A stretch of 64,000 bases of DNA from Bacillota bacterium (GCA_023415795.1 JAEZJG010000022.1:124001-188000); one strand, 5' to 3'; counted from the stretch's first letter, positions 16,603-25,478 are shown. The notes: generated by a model from the sequence alone, not told the origin. A program made the numbers and translations.

Positions 16603-16628
16603 TTTATCCACTTATGACGCTCAATCCT

Positions 16629-17495
16629 TCAGTCGCCCATCACCTGCGACGCGATACGGCGTGCCGTCGGCGTGGCGGCAAGACCACCTCCGGCAGTTTC
16701 TTTGAGCGACACGGGCAGCTGCTCACCCACGCTGCGCATTGCATCGATTACTTCATCGGGAGGTATCGCACTGGTGATGCCCGCCAGCGCCATGTCCGCA
16801 CAGGTGAGCGCGTTCACCGCTCCAATAACATTGCGCTTAACGCACGGTACTTCCACCAGCCCCGCGACGGGATCGCACACCAATCCCAGCAGGCATTTGA
16901 GTGCCATCGCTACAGCGTGCGCCGCCTGCTGCGGTGAACCGCCGCGCAGCGTGACCACCGCCGCCGCTGCCATCGCAGAGGCCGAGCCGATCTCCGCCTG
17001 ACAGCCGCCTTCCGCGCCGGAGATGAACGCGCGCTGGGCAATCACCTGACCTGTGCCCGCCGCCACGAAAAGCGCCTGCACGATATCGTCATCGCTCAAA
17101 CCGAATTGCTGCTTGCAGGAGATCAGCACCGCGGGCAGCACGCCACACGAGCCCGCTGTGGGCGCAGCCACAATGCGCTTCATGCATGCGTTACATTCGC
17201 CCATCTTGAGCGCGCGCGCCATCACCTGCCCAATGAAGCTGCCGCAGACGGATTCGCCCGAGGCTGCGGCTGCCGCCATGCGTCCGCCGTCGCCGCCCAC
17301 CAACCCGCTGATGGAACGCTGGGCGGGGTCGTATTCGCCGTCTGCTTCCTGCATCGTCTGCCAGAGCTGCGCCATCTTGCCGATGGAAGCTTCGCGGGTG
17401 CAACCGCGCTCCGCCATATCGTCCGCCAGCACCGCTTCCCAGAGCGCCATGCCAGCTACCTTTTCGAGCATACTTTCAATAGAGGAAAAAGCCAT
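16629..17495 (-). CDS. sdaAA: L-serine ammonia-lyase, alpha subunit
   Basis: Catalytic subunit of the [4Fe-4S] serine dehydratase that turns L-serine into pyruvate and ammonia. The 288 residues include CNACMKRIVAAPTAGSCGV and GAEGGCQAEIGSASAM, which supply cysteines for the iron-sulfur cluster and the serine site. It starts 2 bases after the sdaAB stop, with GGAGGG inside the end of sdaAB, so both subunits are made together. The two-subunit form is typical of Firmicutes. The enzyme is oxygen-labile, which fits an anaerobe. Confidence 0.96.
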   Translation of the reverse strand: MAFSSIESMLEKVAGMALWEAVLADDMAERGCTREASIGKMAQLWQTMQEADGEYDPAQRSISGLVGGDGGRMAAAAASGESVCGSFIGQVMARALKMGECNACMKRIVAAPTAGSCGVLPAVLISCKQQFGLSDDDIVQALFVAAGTGQVIAQRAFISGAEGGCQAEIGSASAMAAAAVVTLRGGSPQQAAHAVAMALKCLLGLVCDPVAGLVEVPCVKRNVIGAVNALTCADMALAGITSAIPPDEVIDAMRSVGEQLPVSLKETAGGGLAATPTARRIASQVMGD

Positions 17496-17497
17496 CG

Positions 17498-18172
17498 CTA
17501 TTCACCCTCCTCTTCGTCCAGATTGATGTAAGTCACTTTGATGACACCCTCCAGCTTTTTCAGCCATATCAGCGATTCCTTAGGTATCGCCTGATCCGTC
17601 TCGATCACCATGACTGCGTAGCCGCCGCGCGTGTCGCGGTAGAGTTGCATCGTCGCGATGTTGACGGACTTGTGGGACAGCATAGATGTGACCTCGGCCA
17701 CGTGCCCCGGCTGATCCAGATTGTGAACGATTAGCGTGGGATAGTCGCCCGTAAAGTTGGCGTCCAGACCGTCCAGCTGGCGTATCATGATACGTCCGCC
17801 GCCCAGCGACGACGAGACGATCTCAAGGTGGCGACCCGAGTCGCCCACGACGCGGATCAGTGCCGTGTTGGGATGAACGTCCTTGAGCTGCGTTTTGCTG
17901 ATGATAAAATCGAGCTGCTGCTCCTGCGCTGCCTCAAAGCTGCTTGGTATGCGGGGGTCGTCCGGTCTCATGCCCAGCAGCCCCGCGACGATGGCTTTGT
18001 CTGTGCCATGGCCTGCGCCCGTGGCCGCGAACGAGCCGTGCAGCTTAATTTCTGCATGGCGCGGCGGTTCACCCAACAGCTTACGCGCACTGTAGCCAAT
18101 GCGCACCGCACCTGCGGTATGCGAGCTAGAGGGGCCGATCATGACCGGCCCGATGATTTCAAAGATGTTCAT
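17498..18172 (-). CDS. sdaAB: L-serine ammonia-lyase, beta subunit
   Basis: Partner subunit of SdaAA. Counting from the ATG at 18172 it has 224 residues. The N-terminal half is the serine-dehydratase beta domain (IIGPVMIGPSSSHTAGAVRIG), the C-terminal 75 residues are an ACT domain (LIVHNLDQPGHVAEVTSML) that may sense serine. The frame is open 12 codons upstream, but the conserved MNIFEIIGPVMIGPSSSHTAG start and a GGAAGGG site favour 18172. It is the first gene of the pair. An inverted repeat lies 57 bases upstream. Confidence 0.95.
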   Translation of the reverse strand: MNIFEIIGPVMIGPSSSHTAGAVRIGYSARKLLGEPPRHAEIKLHGSFAATGAGHGTDKAIVAGLLGMRPDDPRIPSSFEAAQEQQLDFIISKTQLKDVHPNTALIRVVGDSGRHLEIVSSSLGGGRIMIRQLDGLDANFTGDYPTLIVHNLDQPGHVAEVTSMLSHKSVNIATMQLYRDTRGGYAVMVIETDQAIPKESLIWLKKLEGVIKVTYINLDEEEGE

Positions 18173-18228
18173 GCATTTCCCTTCCGGTTCTGCGAGCAAC
18201 CGTCTCAAAACTTATAGATTCATCATAT

Positions 18229-18246
18229 ACCAATTTGCGAATTGGT
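18229..18246. promoter_or_regulatory. Inverted repeat between sdaAB and the TIM-barrel gene
   Basis: ACCAATT-TGCG-AATTGGT, a perfect 7-bp palindrome in the divergent intergenic region. No T-run follows, so an operator is more likely than a terminator; the regulator is unknown. Confidence 0.45.
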
Positions 18247-18388
18247 TAAAGAGTTATTTTGATAATATATCTCACAAAATAAGAATGTTGACACCAAAAT
18301 AACTTTTTGCAAAGTGCAGGTGTATGGTGTTGACCCAACCGCTTAAAATAGCTGGACTTATTCGCGCGCGGTGGGGTAATATATCCAT

Positions 18389-19249
18389 ATGATATTATTT
18401 GGACCTTCGGGAAATTCTGACAGCTTCTATGAGCAGGGGCATAAAAGCACGGTTGAGGCTTTCGCGTGGATTACGGCGATGGGACTTAATGCGTATGAAT
18501 ACTCGTTCGGGCGCGGCGTGCGGCTGGGCGAGGAAACAGCGAAGAAAATTGGCGCGGAGGCGGCGGCGCATAATGTGACTTTGTCGGTACACGCTCCGTA
18601 TTATATCAACTTCGCGACGGAAGAGGACAAGAACAAGGAAGGCAACGTGCGCTACCTGTACGAGTCTGCGATGGCGGCTAAGTGGATGGGGGCACGGCGC
18701 GTGGTGTTCCATGCCGGGTCGCTCGGTAAAGCCGCACGTGAGGAGGCATTTGCCCGCACAAAGGCGGCGCTGTCGGACGCACTGGATGAACTGAACAGCG
18801 CGGGGTTGGGCGATATCGAGCTGTGCCCCGAAACGATGGGCCGAGTCAAGCAGATCGGCGACGTGGACGAGGTGATTGAGCTGTGCCGCCTCAGCGAGCG
18901 TCTTGTGCCCGCGGTGGATTTTGGGCATCTGCACGCGCGGGATCGCGGCGCGCTGAAGGATGAGTCGGACTTCGCCAAGGTGCTGGACGCGCTGGAGAAC
19001 GGCCTTGGGGGCTATCGCGCACGACGGTTTCATGTGCACTTCTCGCGTATCGAATACACGGCAGCGGGGGAGAAGATGCATCGCACATACGCGGAAACGG
19101 AATACGGGCCGGACTTCGACCCGCTGGCACGGCTGATCGTAAAGCGCAAGCTGGAACCCATTGTCATCTGCGAGTCGCGCGGCATGATGGCTGAGGACGC
19201 GGCAACGCTTAAACGCATATACACGGAGGCATTGGAAAATGAGGGTTGA
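18389..19249 (+). CDS. Endonuclease IV-like TIM-barrel protein
   Basis: A 286-residue protein of the AP-endonuclease-2/xylose-isomerase-like TIM-barrel superfamily. It shows the expected metal-ligand blocks: SVHAPYYIN near residue 68, VVFHAGS near 107, ELCPETMG near 147, VDFGHLHAR near 178, and FHVHFSRIEY. These are the same ligand types as endonuclease IV, so it could act on abasic DNA, but many relatives are sugar or polyol isomerases, so function is unproven. The next gene starts inside its last codons (11-base overlap) and efp follows, so the three are probably one transcript. Confidence 0.8.
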   Translation: MILFGPSGNSDSFYEQGHKSTVEAFAWITAMGLNAYEYSFGRGVRLGEETAKKIGAEAAAHNVTLSVHAPYYINFATEEDKNKEGNVRYLYESAMAAKWMGARRVVFHAGSLGKAAREEAFARTKAALSDALDELNSAGLGDIELCPETMGRVKQIGDVDEVIELCRLSERLVPAVDFGHLHARDRGALKDESDFAKVLDALENGLGGYRARRFHVHFSRIEYTAAGEKMHRTYAETEYGPDFDPLARLIVKRKLEPIVICESRGMMAEDAATLKRIYTEALENEG

Positions 19250-20297
19250 CAGGCTCAGGGAAGACATGCTGGCGGCAAATGCAGACGCCACGCTCATTAC
19301 ATCGACGGAAAACGTGGCGTACTATTCAGGGTTTACCGGCACCAGCAGCCAGCTGTTGATCACGCAAGAAGACATGCTCTTCTTTACCGATTTCCGCTAT
19401 TCGGAGCAAGCTCAGGCAGAGACGGAGTTTGACGTGATTGAAACCAAGGGGGATTCGCGCGTACAGACGCTGTTCCAGCATATCAAAAAGCTGGGTGCGC
19501 GGCGCGTGGGTGCGGATATGTCCGGCGTGTCCTACAATGCGTTTAAGGCGTATTTGAAGCACATCGCGGAGGAGAACCTTGTAGACCTGTCGGGCGCAAT
19601 CGCAAAGCGGCGGGCGATCAAGGACGAGGGTGAGCTGGCGCTGATCGCCAAGGGTGCCGCGCACAACGATAAGCTGTTTGCGCACATGTGCGGTATAATG
19701 AAAGCGGGTATGACTGAGCTGGATATAAAGGCAGAGCTGATGTATTACATGCATAAGCACGGTGCGGATTCGGCGTTTGCCCCCATCGTTGCATCGGGAG
19801 AGCATTCCAGCCTGCCGCACGCCACGCCGACGAACCGCAAGATACTGCCGGGCGATTTTGTGACGATGGACTATGGCTGCCGTTTTGAGGGCTACTGCTC
19901 GGATTTTACGCGCACCGTCGTCATTTCCCATATGGACAAAGAGCAGCAAAAAGTATATGATATAGTGAAGTGTGCGGGTGACATGGCGATAAACGCGCTG
20001 TCCGCCGGTATGCCGGCCAAGGCAGTGGATGCCATCGCGCGTGAATACATTGCGGCGATGGGTTATGGAGACTATTTCGGTCACGGCCTCGGGCACAGTC
20101 TGGGGTTGTTCATCCACGAAACACCCGCTCTCAACGAGCGCTCGGACGCGGTGCTGGAGGAAAACATGGTGGTCACCGTGGAGCCAGGCATTTATCTGCC
20201 AGGGCGATGGGGTGTTCGCATCGAAGATCTGTGTGTCGTGAAGGACGGCGGCTGCGTCAATTTTACAGCGGCGCCGCGTGAAGCCGTCATCATATAA
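19239..20297 (+). CDS. Xaa-Pro aminopeptidase/dipeptidase, M24 family
   Basis: A cytoplasmic dinuclear metallopeptidase that removes residues next to proline. The 352 residues have a creatinase-like N-terminal domain and a C-terminal pita-bread domain with all metal ligands visible: Asp in MDYGCRFEG and SDFTRT, His in HGLGHSLGL, Glu in VEPGIY and in RIED. GGAGG lies 9 bases before the ATG. The gene stands directly before efp, a frequent arrangement in Firmicutes. Aminopeptidase P and prolidase cannot be told apart here. Confidence 0.93.
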   Translation: MRVDRLREDMLAANADATLITSTENVAYYSGFTGTSSQLLITQEDMLFFTDFRYSEQAQAETEFDVIETKGDSRVQTLFQHIKKLGARRVGADMSGVSYNAFKAYLKHIAEENLVDLSGAIAKRRAIKDEGELALIAKGAAHNDKLFAHMCGIMKAGMTELDIKAELMYYMHKHGADSAFAPIVASGEHSSLPHATPTNRKILPGDFVTMDYGCRFEGYCSDFTRTVVISHMDKEQQKVYDIVKCAGDMAINALSAGMPAKAVDAIAREYIAAMGYGDYFGHGLGHSLGLFIHETPALNERSDAVLEENMVVTVEPGIYLPGRWGVRIEDLCVVKDGGCVNFTAAPREAVII

Positions 20298-20315
20298 TCA
20301 GTTGGAGGACAAGTT

Positions 20316-20873
20316 ATGGTATCAGCCGGAGATTTTAAGAAGGGCCTGACAATCGAAATTGATGGTCAGGTTTGGGTGATAGTGGATTTTCAGCACGTGA
20401 AACCCGGAAAGGGCGCAGCGTTTGTGCGCACCAAGATGAAGAACATCATGACAGGAAGCGTACTGGAAAGAACCTTTAACCCGTCCGAAAAATTCCCCAA
20501 GGCTCATGTGGAGACAAAGGCGATGGAATATCTCTACAGCGACGGCGAGCTTTATTATTTTATGGATAAGGAAACCTATGAGCAGATTCCGCTTAACCAC
20601 AGCCAGGTAGAGGATGCGCTCAACTACATTAAGGAGAACATGCCTGTCACCATCAAGTTCTTCAAGGATCAGGCGTTCTCGGTGGATCCGCCGAACTTTG
20701 TGGAGCTGCAGGTGACGGAAACCGACCCCGGCTTCAAAGGCGATACGGCTACCTCGGGCAACAAGCCGGCCATTCTGGAGACAGGCGCGAAGATTATGGT
20801 CCCGCTCTTCATCAATCAGGACGATATGATCCGCGTGGACACCCGTACTGGCGAGTATATGGAACGCGCGTAA
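20316..20873 (+). CDS. efp: Elongation factor P
   Basis: Relieves ribosomes stalled on polyproline. 185 residues in three beta-barrel domains. The tip loop of domain I carries KPGKGAA, with the lysine that is modified or acts unmodified at the peptidyl-transferase centre; the C-terminal domain ends in DDMIRVDTRTGEYMERA. GGAGG precedes the ATG. It is the last gene of its transcript and is followed by a terminator. The window encodes proteins with long Pro-rich linkers, such as the two LCP proteins, which could be EF-P clients. Confidence 0.98.
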   Translation: MVSAGDFKKGLTIEIDGQVWVIVDFQHVKPGKGAAFVRTKMKNIMTGSVLERTFNPSEKFPKAHVETKAMEYLYSDGELYYFMDKETYEQIPLNHSQVEDALNYIKENMPVTIKFFKDQAFSVDPPNFVELQVTETDPGFKGDTATSGNKPAILETGAKIMVPLFINQDDMIRVDTRTGEYMERA

Positions 20874-20891
20874 TACAAACCCGCACTCAAG

Positions 20892-20920
20892 GGGAGTCTG
20901 CTTTGGCAGGCTCTCTTTTT
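20892..20920 (+). terminator. Terminator after efp
   Basis: GAGTCTGC and GCAGGCTC form an 8-bp stem with one mismatch and a TTTG loop, followed by a T-run. Confidence 0.85.
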
Positions 20921-21246
20921 CGATGCTTTGATCGAAGGGGGCGGTGATGCCCCGCCGACCTGCTAATTGTCCCGTATCAATGATGTCTACAGTCAATTTT
21001 CTCAAACGAGTTGGTTAATGCGGAACCCGTATAAAAGTAATGTTTATTATGGCTCTGATAGACATGGAGAGTTAGAATCACCGGGTCTGGATTGCGACAA
21101 TTATTTTGATGGAAGAGTATGGATGAAAAAGAATTGGAAAAGAAGATTATATATGTAGAGTGTAACCAGAAATAGTGTTGACATTGGGATTAAAATATAA
21201 GACAATACTATTATATTACAAATGTGTTACATGGAAAGGAGACGAA
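20921..21246. other. AT-rich gap upstream of the dockerin protein
   Basis: About 325 bases. A 63-codon frame (20967-21158) has no ribosome site and no recognisable product. Nothing else is evident apart from the AAAGGAG ribosome site at the right edge. Confidence 0.4.
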
Positions 21247-22788
21247 TTGAGCGTTAAGAGAAGTAAAACAAAGTCATTATTGGCGGTGTTACTCACGATT
21301 GTACTGCTTATATCGAATGCTACGGCTGCACTGGCGGCGGAAAGCGACAGTGTAGTGTTTTCAGACAACCGCTTAAAGCAGGCACTGATTGACGCAGGGG
21401 CAGTTCCGGACGGCGACGGCAATTTGACTGAGGGCGCACTTGCGGTATTGACAGGAACGCTTGATTTATCGGATAAAGCCATTAGTGATCTTTCGGGCTT
21501 GTCTTATGCGACTGGGATCTCAGGGCTGAACCTTTCAGGAAACGCGATAAGAGATATCAGTGCTTTGTCCGCGATGACCTCACTTTTATCCCTTGATTTG
21601 TCTAGCAACTATATAGATACAACTGACGGCAGCCCCGCCATGCAGGTGATTGAAGACCTGACGCTGGCAGGCTGTTCGGTGACATACGTACCTCAAAAGG
21701 GTATTCCGGCAGTGGGTGTTGAGCTGAACCAAACAACAGCGGTGATGCTCGAAGGGCGTACTATAACGCTTACCGCCTCTGTGCTGCCGAGCAGTGCCGC
21801 GAATAAAAAGGTCACTTGGCTGTCGGACAAGCCTGCGGTGGCGACGGTATCGGAGGGCTTGGTATCGGCGGTGTCCGCCGGAACGGCGACTATTACGGCA
21901 ACCTCGCAGGACGGGTTGTATACGGCGTCCTGTACTGTCACCGTTAAGAGTGCAGTGTTGGCATCCTCTGTGTATTATGTTGGCACGAGCGCTGTCCGCG
22001 GTATCCCTGAAAGGTTGGCAGTTGAAGATTTCAAGCATGGATTTAAAAATGATGCAAGTGATATTAAACTGTATGATAAGGGTGGCGAATATTCGGGCGA
22101 TAACGTGACAACGGGGCTTGCCGTCAAGCTGGTAGTGGGCGGCGAGGTTGCAGAGACGTTGGATGTTGTGGTTGAGGGAGATGTCACTGGCGATGGAAAA
22201 ATCTCTATGCACGATTACTCGCTGGTCAAGCTGCATCTGCTTAACAAAAAACTGCTAGCTGATGCATATATCAATGCAGCCGATTATAACAGGGATGGGC
22301 GCGTCGATGTGGCTGACTACGTGCGTATGCGCCTGCACATTCTCGGTTTTGGCGATACCGGCGGCGCGTTGCCGCAAAACCTGCCCACGGTGTCCGACCC
22401 ACGCATCAGGCGGTTTTTGGATATTGCGCTGGCGCAGCTGGGCAAGCCGTACGTTTGGGGCGGCGATCAGCTGGCAGACGGCGGCTTTGACTGTTCCGGC
22501 TTCATCTACTTCAGCCTGAACCAATCGGGCTACAAGGTGGGGCGCACGACTGCGGATTCGTACAGCCGCTATTCCAAGTGGAAATACGTAGATAAAGATG
22601 AGCTGCAGCCGGGCGATCTGATGTTTTACGTATCCGATAGTGATCCCACACGCATCGGACACATCGGCATATATCTGGGCAACGGCTATCACGTTCACGC
22701 CTCGTCCGATTATCAGTGTATCATTATCTGTGGCGTGGAGGGCTGGTATAAAGAAAAGCTGAGCCATGGCCGGCGGGTGTTTTTGTGA
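21247..22788 (+). CDS. Secreted dockerin-NlpC/P60 protein with LRR and Big_2 domains
   Basis: A 513-residue exported protein. From TTG at 21247 (AAAGGAG upstream) it has a signal peptide ending ALAAES, a short leucine-rich segment (LDLSDKAISDLSGL, LNLSGNAIRDISAL), a Big_2 immunoglobulin-like domain (VTWLSDKPAVATV), then a type I dockerin with two Ca-binding loops, DVTGDGKISMHD and DYNRDGRVDVAD. The C-terminal 135 residues are an NlpC/P60 cysteine peptidase: FDCSGFIYFSL carries the nucleophile, and GHIGIYLGNGYHVHA the His. Such enzymes cut peptidoglycan stems. A dockerin implies docking to a cohesin; the next gene encodes a candidate. Confidence 0.9.
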   Translation: MSVKRSKTKSLLAVLLTIVLLISNATAALAAESDSVVFSDNRLKQALIDAGAVPDGDGNLTEGALAVLTGTLDLSDKAISDLSGLSYATGISGLNLSGNAIRDISALSAMTSLLSLDLSSNYIDTTDGSPAMQVIEDLTLAGCSVTYVPQKGIPAVGVELNQTTAVMLEGRTITLTASVLPSSAANKKVTWLSDKPAVATVSEGLVSAVSAGTATITATSQDGLYTASCTVTVKSAVLASSVYYVGTSAVRGIPERLAVEDFKHGFKNDASDIKLYDKGGEYSGDNVTTGLAVKLVVGGEVAETLDVVVEGDVTGDGKISMHDYSLVKLHLLNKKLLADAYINAADYNRDGRVDVADYVRMRLHILGFGDTGGALPQNLPTVSDPRIRRFLDIALAQLGKPYVWGGDQLADGGFDCSGFIYFSLNQSGYKVGRTTADSYSRYSKWKYVDKDELQPGDLMFYVSDSDPTRIGHIGIYLGNGYHVHASSDYQCIIICGVEGWYKEKLSHGRRVFL

Positions 22789-22813
22789 CAGTAGCTTTTA
22801 AGGGGGAAACAAG

Positions 22814-23680
22814 ATGAGAAAAGCGGCTGTCTGGCCGTTGGTGGTATTGCTGATAGCTCTGGCCTTTGGAGTGCCAACCGCGCATGCGGCGTCGGTGACA
22901 GTGACGTTTGCCGGGCCCGATAAGGTGAAGGCCGGAGGAACATATACCTATACGTATGAAATCAATGTCAGCTCGGCAGCGGTGGCGTATATTTCGCCCG
23001 TTACTGCCAGCGGTGCGTTCGAGCGGGTGTCGGGCGGCGATGGACTGATGTATGATACGATACCAGAAAACACCTCCGGCAAATCGGTGAAGGGCACAAT
23101 TGAGGTGAGAGTAAAGGCAAATGCGAAGGCTGGCGAGACGGCCACGCTGTCGGCTAGCGGGGAATATTCCGTGCTGGACGCGCAATACAATCAGACTACA
23201 GCCGCGTTTCAAGGCAGCTTTATCGCCAGCGTTGTTTCCGGCACAGCGACCAGTGCCACGCCGACGACTACGCCCAGTGCCACACCGACGGCTGAGCCCA
23301 GCACTGTGCCAACAGCTACTGCTGCCGCTACACCGGAGGTGTCACAGACAGCGGGGGGTGAGCCAACGCCTGAGGCTACGACAGCGGCGGCAGCGTTGAC
23401 GCAAGCGCCGACGAACACGAACGGCCCGAAGACCATAACAGGACAGGAACAGGTGCTGGAGAATGGTGAAGCCGAACCGGTCTTGGCAGCTAACGCGGGC
23501 GTTGGCGTTGCGGTGTGGCTGATTGCAGGAATTGTGGTGATTGCGTTGGCAGTAGGGTTGGTTATCGTGCTTTATGCGCGGCGTGTCGGACCGTTTAAAG
23601 CCAAGGAAGCGGCAGCAACAGGCGGTACAGGTTATCGATACAGCAGCCGGAGCCGTGGAAGGTACAGATATAGAAGATAA
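22814..23680 (+). CDS. Membrane-anchored cohesin-like surface protein
   Basis: 288 residues with a signal peptide (ending AHAAS), one beta-sandwich domain of about 125 residues, a Thr/Pro/Ala-rich linker (about 150-225), a single membrane helix near 236-258 and a basic tail ending RYRYRR. The sandwich begins VTVTFAGPDKVKAGGTYTYT and ends with IEVRVKANAKAGETATL, which resembles the strand pattern of cohesins, although the usual YDP-type signature is not clear. It follows the dockerin protein by 25 bases with its own AAGGGGG site, so they are an operon. A cohesin-dockerin pair is inferred. Any Ig-like adhesin is the alternative. Confidence 0.65.
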   Translation: MRKAAVWPLVVLLIALAFGVPTAHAASVTVTFAGPDKVKAGGTYTYTYEINVSSAAVAYISPVTASGAFERVSGGDGLMYDTIPENTSGKSVKGTIEVRVKANAKAGETATLSASGEYSVLDAQYNQTTAAFQGSFIASVVSGTATSATPTTTPSATPTAEPSTVPTATAAATPEVSQTAGGEPTPEATTAAAALTQAPTNTNGPKTITGQEQVLENGEAEPVLAANAGVGVAVWLIAGIVVIALAVGLVIVLYARRVGPFKAKEAAATGGTGYRYSSRSRGRYRYRR

Positions 23681-23686
23681 AACTCA

Positions 23687-23715
23687 GGCGGTTCCCTTGG
23701 GAGCCGCTTTTCGTT
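23687..23715 (+). terminator. Terminator after the cohesin-like gene
   Basis: GCGGTTCCC and GGGAGCCGC form a stem with one mismatch, followed by TTTTCGTTTT. Confidence 0.85.
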
Positions 23716-23808
23716 TTGCGCCAGAGCCTCAATGCTTGACAGCACTGTTGTTTTGGCATACCATGAAGCATACTAATTATGTATGACAATAAATACGGGG
23801 GTGCGTTT

Positions 23809-24192
23809 ATGAGCAAGCAGAATGTTTCAACAGACCAGGCTCCGGCAGCAATCGGACCTTATTCTCAGGCGGTCTTTGCGGATGGCCTGGTGTTTTTATC
23901 GGGGCAGACACCGCTGGACCCGGCGACCGGCATCTTGATTGAAGGCAACGTGGCGGCGCAGACGGCGCGCGTACTGGACAACTTGGGCGCGGTGCTAGCA
24001 GCGGCGGGGCTGGGCTTCGAGGACGTCGTCAAGACTACGGTGTTTCTGCGGGACATGGCAGACTTTGCCGAAATGAACGGCATATATGCGACGTACTTTC
24101 CGCAGCCGTATCCGGCACGTTCCACCGTTGCGGTGGCCGGCTTGCCTAAGGACGCACGTGTGGAAATAGAAGCTGTCGCGCTCAGGAGGTAA
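23809..24192 (+). CDS. ridA: RidA family reactive-intermediate deaminase
   Basis: Hydrolyses enamine/imine intermediates released by PLP enzymes such as serine and threonine dehydratases; the window encodes several PLP enzymes. From ATG 23809 it has 127 residues, the family norm. AIGPYSQAV near residue 15, SGQTPLDPATG, FLRDMADFAEMN and YPARSTVAVAGLPKDARVEIEAVA are typical, with the substrate-binding Arg in PARSTV. A frame opens ten codons upstream, but GGGGG precedes 23809 and the shorter form matches the family. tcdA follows after 10 bases. Confidence 0.95.
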   Translation: MSKQNVSTDQAPAAIGPYSQAVFADGLVFLSGQTPLDPATGILIEGNVAAQTARVLDNLGAVLAAAGLGFEDVVKTTVFLRDMADFAEMNGIYATYFPQPYPARSTVAVAGLPKDARVEIEAVALRR

Positions 24193-24202
24193 CAAAGCCA
24201 AG

Positions 24203-24961
24203 ATGCCAGGACCATTCTCCAGGACGGAACGCCTGCTGGGTAAAGCGGGTATGGATAAGCTTCAGGAATCGACGGTGGCGGTGTTTGGCATCGGCGGCGT
24301 GGGTTCGTATACTGTGGAGGCACTGGCGCGCAGCGGTGTGGGCGGTATTGCGCTGTTCGACGACGACAAGGTGTGCCTCACCAATATCAACCGCCAGCTG
24401 ATCGCCACACGCGAGACAGTGGGCAAAAACAAGGTGGAGGCAGCGAAGGAACGTGTGCTGTCCATCAATCCCAAGTGCAGCGTTGAGGCCAACACGTGCT
24501 TCTATACCGCACAGAATGCGGACGAGTATGATCTGTCGCGTTACAGCTACATTGTGGACGCCATTGATACGGTATCGTCTAAGCTGACGCTGATTGAGCG
24601 GGCGGCGGCGGCAGGTGTGCCGATCATCAGCTGCATGGGTGCGGGCAACAAGCTGGATGCATCGCGCTTCGAGGTGGCGGATATATACGATACTTCGGTG
24701 TGCCCGCTGGCCAAGGTGATGCGCCGAGAGCTCAAGAAGCGCGGCGTTCCGTCACTCAAAGTGGTGTACAGCAAAGAGCTGCCGATTGCCCCGCAGGATG
24801 ACGAGGATTCGGGCTGCCGCAGCGGCTGCGTGTGCCCGCCGGACACCAAGCGCAAGTGCAACGTGCGGCGGCAGGTGCCCGGCAGCGTGGCGTTTGTGCC
24901 GTCGGTCGCGGGACTGATTCTTGCGGGTGAGGTTATACAAGATATCGTTAAACATCGTTAG
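24203..24961 (+). CDS. tcdA: tRNA threonylcarbamoyladenosine dehydratase
   Basis: An E1-like (ThiF/MoeB/HesA) ATP-dependent enzyme that cyclises t6A37 to ct6A in ANN-decoding tRNAs. The 252 residues have the nucleotide motif VFGIGGVGSYTVEALARSG and the family signature ALFDDDKVCLTNINRQL. A C-terminal cluster of cysteines (SGCRSGCVCPP, KRKCN) is unusual enough to note and may bind metal. It is co-directional with ridA 10 bases upstream; AGGAGG lies 13 bases before the start, a little far. Confidence 0.93.
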   Translation: MPGPFSRTERLLGKAGMDKLQESTVAVFGIGGVGSYTVEALARSGVGGIALFDDDKVCLTNINRQLIATRETVGKNKVEAAKERVLSINPKCSVEANTCFYTAQNADEYDLSRYSYIVDAIDTVSSKLTLIERAAAAGVPIISCMGAGNKLDASRFEVADIYDTSVCPLAKVMRRELKKRGVPSLKVVYSKELPIAPQDDEDSGCRSGCVCPPDTKRKCNVRRQVPGSVAFVPSVAGLILAGEVIQDIVKHR

Positions 24962-24988
24962 AAATATCACAATATCTTTACGCAGGGG

Positions 24989-25018
24989 TTGAAAACCTGA
25001 CGGTTTATGTTGTAAAAT
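24989..25018 (+). promoter_or_regulatory. Promoter of the first Rrf2 gene
   Basis: TTGAAA, 18 bases, TAAAAT, 32 bases before the ATG. Confidence 0.65.
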
Positions 25019-25025
25019 AACATAA
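25005..25025 (+). promoter_or_regulatory. Palindromic operator over the Rrf2 -10 box
   Basis: TTATGTT-7-AACATAA, perfect 7-bp arms centred on the -10. The position suits autorepression by the Rrf2 protein encoded just downstream. Confidence 0.6.
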
Positions 25026-25049
25026 GACCAAAACTGTAAAGGTGTGTAT

Positions 25050-25478
25050 ATGAAAATTTCAACACGAGGGCGCTATGCGCTGCGCCTGATGGTGGATTTG
25101 GCTGCGTCTGATAGCGAAGAATTTATCACCATTAAGAGCGTTGCGGCGCGTCAGGAGATATCAGAGAAGTATCTCGAACAGATCATTACCGTGCTGAACC
25201 GAGCCGGATATGTGAAGAGTGCCCGTGGTGCTCAGGGCGGTTACAAGCTGACGCGTCCTGCACAGGAGTATACCGTGGGCATGATACTGCGTGTGATTGA
25301 GGGCAGTCTGGTGCCGGTGAAGTGCATGGAGGATGATCCCAATGAATGTCCGAGAGCGGAGAATTGCGTAACACTGGATGTATGGAAGCGTGTTGACGAA
25401 GCGGTCAATGCCGTGGTGGACAGTGTAACGCTAGAAGAGCTGGCGATTAAGCAGCGCGCGGTATTTTTAAACAGCTGA
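25050..25478 (+). CDS. Rrf2-family regulator with Fe-S-type cysteines (IscR/CymR-like), paralogue 1
   Basis: A 142-residue winged-helix repressor. The DNA-binding half starts MKISTRGRYALRLMVDLA and has the GAQGGYKLTRP wing. Three cysteines in the CMEDDPNECPRAENC loop (spacing 7 and 5) fit an iron-sulfur ligand set similar to, but not identical with, IscR (5 and 5). The gene precedes metY, whose promoter carries a palindrome. Control of cysteine/methionine genes is inferred from that. ATG at 25050 is preferred to the one two codons upstream, because the family begins MKIS. Confidence 0.9.
   Translation: MKISTRGRYALRLMVDLAASDSEEFITIKSVAARQEISEKYLEQIITVLNRAGYVKSARGAQGGYKLTRPAQEYTVGMILRVIEGSLVPVKCMEDDPNECPRAENCVTLDVWKRVDEAVNAVVDSVTLEELAIKQRAVFLNS

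Larger units (their letters stand above)
16102..16628. other. Repeat-filled intergenic region
   Basis: 527 bases without a convincing gene. It holds decayed family 3 sequence around 16318-16420, a two-copy tandem repeat and a partial family 1 repeat. Two overlapping 68-codon frames on the minus strand (16242-16452) run through the repeats and are not credible genes. Confidence 0.6.

Noticed and set aside
20967..21158. 63-codon frame on the plus strand
   Set aside because: No ribosome site, AT-rich, no domain; judged chance.
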